63,436 nt of DNA from NCBI RefSeq assembly GCF_000621805.1, contig NZ_JHXH01000014.1, positions 1 through 63,436 of the forward strand. Reading direction: 5' to 3'. This document shows, piece after piece, positions 17,763 through 24,919 of this stretch; position 1 is the stretch's first letter; every line of letters starts with the position of its first letter. Under the pieces are notes generated by a model that had not been told where the DNA came from, did not search any database, and saw nothing but the letters and a program-made list of their open reading frames with translations. A program made the translations under genes and the position numbers. This DNA is from Ruminococcus sp. FC2018. Its GTDB lineage: Bacteria; Bacillota; Clostridia; Oscillospirales; Ruminococcaceae.

Positions 17763-19049
17763 TTGGAGAAATTTGTTATCCGAGGCGGGAAGCCGCTTCA
17801 TGGTGACGTGTATATTAGCGGTGCAAAAAATGCCGCTGTTGCGCTTGTTGCTGCAACTATCCTTTGCGACGAGCCATGCGTCCTTGAAAACGTGCCTGAG
17901 ATAAGCGATATAACCAAGTGCCTGAAGATACTTAAAGAGATGGGCGCAAAGGTCGAGCTTTTGGACAGACACACCATAAAGATAGATACCGCAGGTATCA
18001 CCAATCCTTCCGTGCCCTATGAGCTTGCAAGGACTATGCGTGCTTCCTGCTATTTTCTGGGGACCCTTCTGGGAAGATTCCACGAGGCATTTGTGCCGAT
18101 GCCCGGCGGCTGCGACCTTGGCGACCGTCCCATCGACCAGCATTTAAAGGCTTTCAGAGCACTTGGAGCTACCGACGATATCGTTAACGGCAACAACCAC
18201 GTGCGTGCGGAAAAGCTTTCCGGAAATCAGATCTACTTTGACTTTGTCACCGTTGGTGCAACAATGAACGCTATTTTTGCTTCTGTTAAAGCCTCCGGTC
18301 TTACTATAATCGAAAATGCAGCTAAAGAGCCTCACATCGTTGACCTTGCCAACTTCCTTAACTCTATGGGTGCCGATATCCGTGGCGCCGGTACGGACGT
18401 TATAAAGGTCAGAGGTGTTGAGTACCTCAAAGGCGTTACCTATGCCACTATCCCCGACCAGATCGAAGCAGGTACCTATATGGTGGCTGCCGCCGCAACA
18501 GGCGGAGATGTTAATATCTGCAACGTTATCCCCAAGCACCTTGAATCTATTTCCGCAAAGCTGCGTAAATGCGGCGTAAACGTTGTGGAAAGCGACGAAA
18601 GCGTGCACGTCTGGGTGGACGGTCCGTTAATGAAGACCTCACTTAAAACTATGCCCCACCCCGGCTTCCCGACCGATATGCAGCCCCAGTTCTCTACTTT
18701 GCTTACTTTGGCTGACGGTACAAGCATCGTTACAGACGATATATTTGATAACCGCTTCAGATATGTGGGCGAGCTGAGAAGAATGGGCGCAGATATTTCT
18801 GTGGACGGTAAAGTAGCTGTAATCCAAGGCGTGGGAAAACTCCACGGTGCCCCCGTAGTCGCTACCGACCTGAGAGCAGGCGCTGCTATGGTCATCGCAG
18901 GACTGGCTGCCGACGGCGTTACCGAAATAGATAATATCGAGTATATCGAACGTGGCTACGAAGCTATCGACGAAAAGTTCCGCAAGCTCGGTGCTGATAT
19001 CCAAAGAGTGTATAGACCCGATGCAGACTCGGTTGCTATGAGCGGCTAA
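17763..19049 (+). CDS. UDP-N-acetylglucosamine 1-carboxyvinyltransferase
   Basis: MurA transfers enolpyruvate from PEP to UDP-GlcNAc, the first committed step of peptidoglycan synthesis. I place the start at TTG 17763, giving MEKFVIRGGKPLHGDVYISG, which matches the family N-terminus. GAGGAG at 17746-17751 is 11 bases upstream, whereas the earlier GTG at 17754 would be only 2 bases away. The catalytic cysteine is present in MPGGCDLGDRPIDQH (Cys117), and the RTMRASCYFLGTLLGRF block is typical. The product is 428 residues. It is transcribed alone and ends at a strong terminator. Confidence 0.95.
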   Translation: MEKFVIRGGKPLHGDVYISGAKNAAVALVAATILCDEPCVLENVPEISDITKCLKILKEMGAKVELLDRHTIKIDTAGITNPSVPYELARTMRASCYFLGTLLGRFHEAFVPMPGGCDLGDRPIDQHLKAFRALGATDDIVNGNNHVRAEKLSGNQIYFDFVTVGATMNAIFASVKASGLTIIENAAKEPHIVDLANFLNSMGADIRGAGTDVIKVRGVEYLKGVTYATIPDQIEAGTYMVAAAATGGDVNICNVIPKHLESISAKLRKCGVNVVESDESVHVWVDGPLMKTSLKTMPHPGFPTDMQPQFSTLLTLADGTSIVTDDIFDNRFRYVGELRRMGADISVDGKVAVIQGVGKLHGAPVVATDLRAGAAMVIAGLAADGVTEIDNIEYIERGYEAIDEKFRKLGADIQRVYRPDADSVAMSG

Positions 19050-19062
19050 TATCTTATCAACA

Positions 19063-19094
19063 TAACGGCGGCATATTACTTGCCGCCGTTTTTA
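19063..19094 (+). terminator. Intrinsic terminator after murA
   Basis: AACGGCGGCA and TGCCGCCGTT form a perfect 10-bp stem with an 8-base loop, followed by TTTAAATT. Confidence 0.9.
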
Positions 19095-19176
19095 AATTAT
19101 TCTAAATCAGAATTTAATTTAGCACTGTGTAATAGTGTTTATCCGAAGGGGTTATAGGTGCTCATTATATGAGATT

Positions 19177-19645
19177 AAATCCGCCTTTTTGCAGGCGGAT
19201 TGAGGGAAGAGAGTTTTGCGCTTTCCAAAGGGGCACGCCCTCTCTTGCAGGGCGTCCCCTCTTCCAAAACAGTCCACCGGACTGTTTTGAAATTCACCCC
19301 TTGCGGAGCGCACGATGTAGGGGGATTTCGCTCTCTGCGGACAGCGACGAGGGCGCCGCCCTCGACCCGCAAGCCCTTTTTAGGAAAGGGCTTGACCCCA
19401 AACCTTTTTAATATGCACAATTTGGCGCATTATCCTTGCATAGCAGTCGGAGAAAGTTCTTCTGGAAAGTATTGTTTTCCGTTCTCTCTTCTAAGCTCTC
19501 AGTCATTTTTACTATTTGGGGACTTGTTTCCCAAATAGTAAAAATCATTAAAAGTTTTAGGAAAGGGGTACGGGGAATAACCCTTTTTCAAAAGGGTTTT
19601 CCCCGATTACTCCGCAAGGGTGCTGCGGTAAATTCTGATTTATGA
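19177..19645. repeat. Array of seven intergenic hairpins (includes repeat copy C)
   Basis: The gene-free stretch between murA and the MBL gene is packed with consecutive inverted repeats: AATCCGCC/GGCGGATT, ACGCCCT/AGGGCGT, AAAACAGTCC/GGACTGTTTT, GAGGGCG/CGCCCTC, AAGCCCTTTT/AAAGGGCTT, TTTTTACTATTTGGG (19506-19520) with CCCAAATAGTAAAAA (19530-19544), and 19571-19587 with 19590-19605. The last two and their flanks (19410-19645) are the repeat also seen at 105-300 and 9378-9596. The GC-rich first part looks like a separate repeat module. Open frames here are low-complexity translations of the repeats, not genes. Confidence 0.75.
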
Positions 19646-19657
19646 GAGGAGAACGAG

Positions 19658-20443
19658 ATGGCGAGAATATATCCGTTATTTTCATCAAGCAGTGGGAACT
19701 GCACATACATAGGCAACGGAAAGAGTGGGATACTGATCGATGCGGGGGTAAGCTGCAAGAAGATCTGCGATGCACTGAGTGCAAACGGGCTTGAAGCTGC
19801 AGGCATCTCGGGGATCTTCATCACGCACACTCATTCCGATCACGTAAGCGGTTTGAAAGTACTTGCAAAGAAGCTCAACATACCTATTTACGCACAGCGG
19901 CAGAACCTTTCCATACTTATGGAGAGCGATCTTGTTCCCGAAAGCGCACAGCTCCAGGAGCTTGACAGCGATGAAACCGTGTGCGGAGACTTTCTGGTTA
20001 CCCACTTTGAAACGCCTCACGACACCCCTGCCAGCTGTGGCTATAAAGTCATTTGCCCCGACGGCAAAAAGCTTTGCATCTGCACCGATCTTGGCTGCGT
20101 GACCCAGACGGTGTGGGACAATCTTAAAGGCAGCGATCTTGTGCTGCTTGAATCAAACTACGATCCTTATATGCTTGCTCACGGACCTTATCCCTACCAG
20201 CTTCAAAAGCGCATTGCTTCGGACCACGGGCACCTTTCAAACTCTGACTGTGCAGACACGGTCCACAAGCTTTTGCAATGCTCAACGGAAAAGTTCATTC
20301 TGGGGCACCTATCCCAGCACAATAACACTCCGATCACCGCCGAAAACACCGTGGTAGGCACTTTGTCAGATGCACGGCGCAACAGAGATTATCTGCTTTT
20401 CGTGGCTAAACCCGAGGGTGAAGGAATGGCGGTGGCGTTTTGA
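19658..20443 (+). CDS. MBL-fold hydrolase of the WalJ/YycJ type
   Basis: This 261-residue metallo-beta-lactamase-fold enzyme has metal motif FITHTHSDHVSGL and later conserved DLG, LLESNYDPYML and LGHLSQHNNTP. The N-terminus IYPLFSSSSGNCTYIG is characteristic of the YycJ/WalJ family, a predicted 5'-3' nuclease linked to DNA replication and wall regulation. Unlike Bacillus, no walRK genes are present, but rlmH follows directly as it does in several Firmicutes. Ribosome site GAGGAG lies upstream. Confidence 0.88.
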   Translation: MARIYPLFSSSSGNCTYIGNGKSGILIDAGVSCKKICDALSANGLEAAGISGIFITHTHSDHVSGLKVLAKKLNIPIYAQRQNLSILMESDLVPESAQLQELDSDETVCGDFLVTHFETPHDTPASCGYKVICPDGKKLCICTDLGCVTQTVWDNLKGSDLVLLESNYDPYMLAHGPYPYQLQKRIASDHGHLSNSDCADTVHKLLQCSTEKFILGHLSQHNNTPITAENTVVGTLSDARRNRDYLLFVAKPEGEGMAVAF

Positions 20444-20925
20444 TAAAGATAAATCTTATCACTGTTGGAAAGCTAAAGGAGCAATACTGGCGTGACGCTG
20501 TGGCGGAGTATTCCAAACGGCTGGGGGCATTTTGCAAGCTGGAAATAATCGAGCTGAACGAGTCAAAGCTCCCTGACGAGCCTTCGGAAAAGCAAAAGCT
20601 TGCCGCACTTCAAAGCGAGGCAAAGGCTATGGAGCCATATCTTAGCGCCAAAGGTGCGTTCAACTTTGCAATGTGCATTGAGGGCAAGCAGATGACCAGC
20701 GAGAAGCTGTCCCAAAAACTGGACAGCTGCGGTGCCAATGGATATTCCACGATAAACTTTATTATCGGCTCTTCTTTCGGCATAAGCGAGGATATCAAAA
20801 CACGTGCCGATGTGCGGCTTTCAATGTCCGAGATGACTTTTCCGCACCAGCTGGCAAGGGTCATGCTTATCGAGCAGATATACCGTGCATTTCAGATAAG
20901 CGCACACACAAAGTATCACAAGTAA
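20440..20925 (+). CDS. 23S rRNA (pseudouridine1915-N3)-methyltransferase RlmH
   Basis: RlmH is a SPOUT methyltransferase acting on 23S rRNA helix 69. The 161-residue length and the terminal AHTKYHK are diagnostic, as are INFIIGSSFGISEDI and LSMSEMTFPHQLARVMLIEQ. The start is TTG at 20440, overlapping the preceding stop codon as TTGA, so it is translationally coupled to the MBL gene. Confidence 0.97.
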   Translation: MIKINLITVGKLKEQYWRDAVAEYSKRLGAFCKLEIIELNESKLPDEPSEKQKLAALQSEAKAMEPYLSAKGAFNFAMCIEGKQMTSEKLSQKLDSCGANGYSTINFIIGSSFGISEDIKTRADVRLSMSEMTFPHQLARVMLIEQIYRAFQISAHTKYHK

Positions 20926-21021
20926 CAGGCGGCACGGCTTGGGCTGCCGCATGATTTTAAGATCCGGCAGTAAACAGACTTACAGGCAATTATTCGATTT
21001 TCAAGATTCGGGTGAAACACT

Positions 21022-21441
21022 ATGACAGATAATCTTTTATACCGATGTGTTGACAAATACAACAAGGCTTTGAAGGTTTGCCGTGACTTTGAAGACCGTC
21101 CCGAACCGCCGTCAAGCCTTATTATCTACATGGTAAAGGGGCGCAGGCACGGTAAATTTTTTACACCTGTCAAGAGGCTTTGTGCCTGGCGTTATTCAGA
21201 CGGAGAGCTGTTTGAGATACCTCTTGAGGCAAAACAGGTCACACAGCCGGAAAACGAGTTCTTTTACCGTGAGGCAAAGGCGGAGTTCGGCATTTCAAGG
21301 CTCCGCAAAAAGGCTTATATCAGCGTTTATCTCGGAAAAAGATTCGCCATTGGTTTTGAGTATGATATTGGTGTTGCGGGCATGGATTATATGGTGGGCA
21401 ACGAAAAAATACTCTGGATAAAACGAAAAGAGCAAGGTTGA
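21022..21441 (+). CDS. Hypothetical protein, 139 residues
   Basis: This is a basic soluble protein beginning MTDNLLYRCVDKYNKALKVC, with no signal peptide or membrane helix and no motif I recognise. The start has a weak site (GGTGAAA). It follows rlmH by 96 bases and converges with cysK. The ordinary composition and uninterrupted frame support a real gene. Confidence 0.6.
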   Translation: MTDNLLYRCVDKYNKALKVCRDFEDRPEPPSSLIIYMVKGRRHGKFFTPVKRLCAWRYSDGELFEIPLEAKQVTQPENEFFYREAKAEFGISRLRKKAYISVYLGKRFAIGFEYDIGVAGMDYMVGNEKILWIKRKEQG

Positions 21442-21475
21442 CTTTCTGCTTTGGACACTCTTATACCAAAGCGTG

Positions 21476-21503
21476 AAAAACAGCCCTGCTCTGTTTTTTG
21501 TCA
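21476..21503. terminator. Bidirectional terminator between the 139-residue gene and cysK
   Basis: AAAACAG and CTGTTTT flank a 7-base loop (ccctgct). An A run lies on one side and a T run on the other, so it can act in both directions between these convergent genes. Confidence 0.65.
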
Positions 21504-21536
21504 TGAATTGCCAAGGTCGGCAGCGTGGACGCTTTA

Positions 21537-22469
21537 TCAGTCGTTCTCAAAAAGAGGCGTTGAAAAATACCGTTCGGCGGTATCGGGAAGAACGGTGACC
21601 ACCGTTTTGCCCTTGCCTAATTTCTTTGCCAGCTTTTTGGCTGCGGCAACGTTTGTTCCGCTGGATATACCGCACATTATGCCCTCAAGACGGGCAAGAT
21701 CCTTTGCGGTGCATATTGCCTCTTCGTCGGAAACAATATAGATATTGCTGTAGATATTCTGATTAAGGTTGTCGGGGATAAGCCCGTCGCCGATGCCCAT
21801 TTGCAGATGTGTACCAACTGTTCCGCCTGCAAGTATGGCAGCGTTTTCAGGCTCGACTGCCCAAATCTCGATATCCGGATACTGTGCCTTTAAGACCTCG
21901 CCAATGCCGCTGATCGTTCCCCCGGTACCTATTCCCGAGCAGAACCCATGGATCTGGCGGCCTGTTTGTTCAAGTATCTCGACGCCGGTGTGATACTTAT
22001 GCGCAAGAGGATTTGCAGGGTTTGAGAACTGCTGAGGGACAAAGACGTTGGGGTCCCTTGCAGCCATATCGTCTGCCATTTTCGCACACTCGTCTATTGC
22101 TGCGCCGATATTTCCCCCGTCATGTACCAAAACGACTTCTGCGCCGTAATGCTTCACCAGCTTACGCCTTTCAACGCTAACCGAATCGGGCATTATTATC
22201 ACGGTTTTATAGCCTCTGACTGCACCGATAAGTGCAAGCCCTATGCCCTGGTTGCCGGACGTTGGCTCAACAATTACGGTGTCCTTATTTATAAGTCCTT
22301 TTTGCTCTGCGTCGCAGATCATATTATAAGCTGTTCTGGTCTTGATAGAGCCGCCAACGTTGAGTCCTTCAAACTTTACAAGGATCTCTGCGCTGTCAGC
22401 TTCCACCATTCTATTAAGTCGGACCATGGGGGTGTGTCCGATATAATCAAGCACGCTATTATATACCAT
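21537..22469 (-). CDS. Cysteine synthase family PLP enzyme
   Basis: This 310-residue fold-type II PLP enzyme would make cysteine from O-acetylserine (or a similar acceptor) and sulfide. The Schiff-base lysine is K43 in NVGGSIKTR; the usual motif is SVKDR, so Asp is replaced by Thr. Substrate loop TSGNQGIGLA, phosphate cup GTGGTISG and the terminal ISSGTNVAAA are present. The Q in TSGNQ and the SIKTR variant mark a clostridial subgroup whose acceptor may differ from classic CysK. It is preceded by its own promoter and GGAGG ribosome site. Confidence 0.88.
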   Translation of the reverse strand: MVYNSVLDYIGHTPMVRLNRMVEADSAEILVKFEGLNVGGSIKTRTAYNMICDAEQKGLINKDTVIVEPTSGNQGIGLALIGAVRGYKTVIIMPDSVSVERRKLVKHYGAEVVLVHDGGNIGAAIDECAKMADDMAARDPNVFVPQQFSNPANPLAHKYHTGVEILEQTGRQIHGFCSGIGTGGTISGIGEVLKAQYPDIEIWAVEPENAAILAGGTVGTHLQMGIGDGLIPDNLNQNIYSNIYIVSDEEAICTAKDLARLEGIMCGISSGTNVAAAKKLAKKLGKGKTVVTVLPDTAERYFSTPLFEND

Positions 22470-22505
22470 AGTATCTCCTCCGTTAATTAAAAATGCGGTA
22501 TGTAT

Positions 22506-22534
22506 ATTATAGCATACTTGAGATATTTTTGCAA
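22506..22534 (-). promoter_or_regulatory. Promoter of the cysteine synthase gene
   Basis: Read leftward: -35 TTGCAA, 17-base spacer, -10 TATAAT, about 37 bases before the start codon. The 9-bp tandem repeat at 22537-22577 begins two bases upstream of the -35 box. Confidence 0.75.
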
Positions 22535-22536
22535 CC

Positions 22537-22577
22537 GCAGCGTAGGCAGCGGAGGCAGCGGAGGCAGCGTAGGCAGC
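22537..22577. repeat. 9-bp tandem repeat upstream of cysK
   Basis: There are four and a half copies of GCAGCGKAG (K is G or T), adjacent to the -35 element of the cysK promoter. It is GC-rich against AT-rich surroundings. It could be a variable-number repeat or a regulator array. Confidence 0.8.
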
Positions 22578-22613
22578 TCTATTGCGGAGGGAAATACAAT
22601 CTGCCCATAAAAG

Positions 22614-23105
22614 TCACTGCAAGGCAGCGGTTATTTCGGCACGCAGTCTGATACCGGAGAGGGGGATATCAAGTTCTTTCGCTGTCTGCGCCCATGTGGG
22701 CAGGCGGCGTTTTGTATCTTCAAAATAGCGGTGCTTTACCACCGTTTTTACGAAGGGGTCGGAGATAAGCTCCAGCTTATGTTCAAGCTCCCGCTTCCTG
22801 CTTCTGACCACAGACTGCTGGTAGATAAGGTCCAGAAAGCGGTACTTTTCACGCTTATGGGAATTTTTAAGGGAGATATCCGCACTCACTCCCCTTTTCT
22901 CCATAAGCTTTTCAAGTCGCATATGCTCCGCACAGAGCCGTTCCAGCTCACGGGTGAGCATTTTCTCCCGGTAGATATAAAAACGATATCGCCCAAGCTC
23001 ACGGGTAGTGAGGTGGACAGGCGGTTTTGGTTTCTGCTGATGCTTCACTATTTCATTATATACATCAAGCATATCAATGGCTGTAAAAAATTCTTTTGCG
23101 CCCAT
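22614..23105 (-). CDS. Predicted HTH protein under LexA control
   Basis: This 163-residue basic protein is largely alpha-helical; residues 45-125 look like coiled coil. The C-terminal 50 residues (ISDPFVKTVVKHRYFEDTK, then TWAQTAKELDIPLSGIRL) resemble the sigma-70 region-4-like HTH of phage ArpU/DUF1492 regulators. It is not a complete sigma factor. The start has a GGAGG site. Its promoter, about 115 bases upstream, carries two LexA boxes, so it is predicted to be an SOS gene. Function is unknown; a DNA-binding role is inferred. Confidence 0.7.
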   Translation of the reverse strand: MGAKEFFTAIDMLDVYNEIVKHQQKPKPPVHLTTRELGRYRFYIYREKMLTRELERLCAEHMRLEKLMEKRGVSADISLKNSHKREKYRFLDLIYQQSVVRSRKRELEHKLELISDPFVKTVVKHRYFEDTKRRLPTWAQTAKELDIPLSGIRLRAEITAALQ

Positions 23106-23218
23106 TATTGTCCTCCAAAATTTCAGGTCAACTTGTTTTTCTCTCTTTCTACGCCGACGGGGCTTCGGCTATTTACGGAAAAGGCGGCTCCACATTCCTC
23201 CTTTTCCTTCTGTTTACA

Positions 23219-23260
23219 AGTATAGCACACGAACATATGTTTGTCAAGAACATTTGTTCG
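23219..23260 (-). promoter_or_regulatory. Sigma-A promoter overlapped by two LexA (SOS) boxes
   Basis: Read leftward the promoter is TTGACA (23242-23247), a 17-base spacer and TATACT (23219-23224). CGAACATATGTTTG at 23230-23243 fits the B. subtilis LexA/DinR consensus CGAACRNRYGTTYG exactly and spans the spacer and -35. AGAACATTTGTTCG at 23247-23260 is a near match abutting the -35. Both would block RNA polymerase. The leader then contains AGGAGG followed by an 8-codon frame (MWSRLFRK, stop). Confidence 0.85.
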
Positions 23261-23318
23261 CAAAATAATAATTTTTTTATTTTAATTATGGCAATTTTCT
23301 GTAAGAAAATCAGGCAGC

Positions 23319-23350
23319 AAAAAAGCTCCCCATTAAAACATGGGAAGCTT
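23319..23350 (-). terminator. Terminator after the first pilin gene
   Basis: Read leftward: AAGCTTCCCA, 8-base loop, TGGGGAGCTT, then TTTTGC. It sits 9 bases past the pilin stop codon. Confidence 0.85.
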
Positions 23351-23358
23351 AAAAATGC

Positions 23359-23853
23359 TTATGGGGTAAATTTTGTGCCGAACTTAATGGTTTCAGCCTG
23401 GTCGTAATCCTTTGGTGCGTCGGGGTACTGACCGATCAGCAAGCCGCTTTGTCCCTCGGTGGCAGCGGTAGCAGTCCACTGAGCATAGCCGATATAGGTT
23501 TTCTCGTCGATAGTCAAGGCGATCATGCCGGATCCGTCGCCATTTTCTTTCATGACCCTGGCGATCTCTTCATAGACCTTCTTTTCATAGTTGTCGGTAG
23601 CTTTTCCTACAAGCTCATTGGGTTTACCGGAGACGGTAAAGTCATGTGCAGCTTCGCCGTCAGCGACCTGGTCGGTGGCAACAGTTTTAGCCGTATTGAA
23701 AACCAGCTTTGCGTTTGAGTTGGCTGTTCTCAGGCGGGATTTTTTAACATAGTTCATCATGGTCGGTATCAGAATAGCTGCCAGGACACCTATTATGGCT
23801 ATGACCACGACGAGCTCCACGAGAGTAAAGCCCTTTTTGTTTCTCTTATTCAT
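23359..23853 (-). CDS. Type IV pilin-like protein (prepilin)
   Basis: This 164-residue protein has a type III signal KKGFTLVELVVVIAIIGVLA: cleavage after Gly, Phe at +1, Glu at +5, then a long hydrophobic helix for filament packing. The C-terminal globular domain holds no cysteine pair. The N-terminal 50 residues are nearly identical to the product of the adjacent gene at 23994-24497, showing tandem duplication. No pilin peptidase, PilB or PilC genes occur nearby, so assembly must use genes elsewhere. Confidence 0.9.
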   Translation of the reverse strand: MNKRNKKGFTLVELVVVIAIIGVLAAILIPTMMNYVKKSRLRTANSNAKLVFNTAKTVATDQVADGEAAHDFTVSGKPNELVGKATDNYEKKVYEEIARVMKENGDGSGMIALTIDEKTYIGYAQWTATAATEGQSGLLIGQYPDAPKDYDQAETIKFGTKFTP

Positions 23854-23954
23854 AATTGTCCCTCCGTATTTCGGGCAGTGCCCAGTCGCAATACGTTCAT
23901 CATAATTCCACTTACATTATAACATGATTTGGAAAAAAGTCAAGGGCTTTAGCC

Positions 23955-23987
23955 AAAAAAAAAAGCGACCGCCGAAGCGATCGCTCA
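23955..23987 (-). terminator. Terminator after the second pilin gene
   Basis: Read leftward: GCGATCGC, short loop CTTC, GGCGGTCGC-type partner, then a run of ten or more T. It separates the two pilin genes, so each has its own 3' end. Confidence 0.85.
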
Positions 23988-23993
23988 AAAATT

Positions 23994-24497
23994 TTAGGTT
24001 GTAGAATCGTTAACTGCAGCGTTGTATTTACCGAATGTAAGACCCTCAGCCTTGTCAACATCCTTAGGAGCGTTTGGCCACTGACCAGTGATCTGACTAG
24101 CTTCTGTCTCATTTGTCTGCCACTGGCACCAGTTAACAGCGTCCTTCTTGTTAGGATCGAACTCGATAGCAACAAAACCTGCGCCGCTCTCGCCGTTATC
24201 CTTAAGAGCATCCCAAACAGCAGCCTCAAGAGCGTTGGAAGAACCCTTGTAAGACTTAACAGCGATAATGCCTGTAGGTCCGAGTTTCTTTACTGCATCG
24301 CCGTCAGCAACCTTATCAGATGCCATGTTGTTAACCTGCTCGAAAACAAGCTTAGCGTTAGAGTTAGCTGTTCTCATTCTGGACTTCTTAACATAGTTCA
24401 TCATTGTAAGAATAAGGATAGCTGCCAGTACGCCGATGATTGCGATAACTACTACGAGCTCTACCAGTGTAAAGCCCTTCTTGTTTGACTTTCTCAT
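23994..24497 (-). CDS. Type IV pilin-like protein, probably the major pilin
   Basis: Predicted length is 167 residues from ATG 24497 (GGAGGGA just upstream; the frame extends further but without prepilin features). Signal KKGFTLVELVVVIAIIGVLA is followed by the helix and a variable head with ANSNAKLVFEQVNNMASDK. Lys, Asn and Glu codons are almost all AAG, AAC and GAG with many GCT and GTT codons, a bias like that of rpsT and unlike the neighbouring pilin gene. This suggests high expression. A strong promoter (24612-24639) and a terminator frame it. Confidence 0.9.
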   Translation of the reverse strand: MRKSNKKGFTLVELVVVIAIIGVLAAILILTMMNYVKKSRMRTANSNAKLVFEQVNNMASDKVADGDAVKKLGPTGIIAVKSYKGSSNALEAAVWDALKDNGESGAGFVAIEFDPNKKDAVNWCQWQTNETEASQITGQWPNAPKDVDKAEGLTFGKYNAAVNDSTT

Positions 24498-24611
24498 AGA
24501 AAATCCCTCCATAATAAAATTTTTATAAAAGCATTGCACCCCAATATGCAATGAACTTTCCACAATTAAACCGTCAAGGCACCCTTGTCAAGTTCCTCTT
24601 GACTTAATTAC

Positions 24612-24639
24612 ATTATACTCATTTTATATGATTTGTCAA
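24612..24639 (-). promoter_or_regulatory. Strong promoter of the second pilin gene
   Basis: Read leftward: TTGACA, 16-base spacer, TATAAT, 115 bases before the start codon. Both hexamers are perfect, in line with the codon bias of the gene. Confidence 0.8.
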
Positions 24640-24806
24640 TAGTTTCTGCAATTTTTTTTCAAGTTTGTGCAAATCACCAAAAACCAGCATTTCTTTACGA
24701 TAAATTCGCCAAAATACTTAATATAAAATACAAATTTATACTCACGAAACGCTCAGTTAACGCAAAAGCGCAAGAAAACTAACGCTTTATTTTTGAGTAC
24801 ATTAGG

Positions 24807-24835
24807 ATTATATCACAAGGGTTTCTATTTGTCAA
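24807..24835 (-). promoter_or_regulatory. Second strong leftward promoter upstream of the pilin
   Basis: TTGACA, 17-base spacer, TATAAT (all perfect), placed about 195 bases before the promoter at 24612-24639. The 170 bases between them contain no ORF. Either a long pilin leader or a small RNA begins here. Confidence 0.7.
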
Positions 24836-24919
24836 GTGTTTTTACAGAAATATTTTTTCTTTTTATTTTGTCTGCCAAATCAGCTTGTTCACGGTTTTTC
24901 TTTGGGTCGGCGTGGCTTT

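Noticed and set aside
19169-19411. Short ORFs on both strands in the hairpin array
   Set aside because: Translations of inverted repeats without ribosome sites; treated as repeat sequence.
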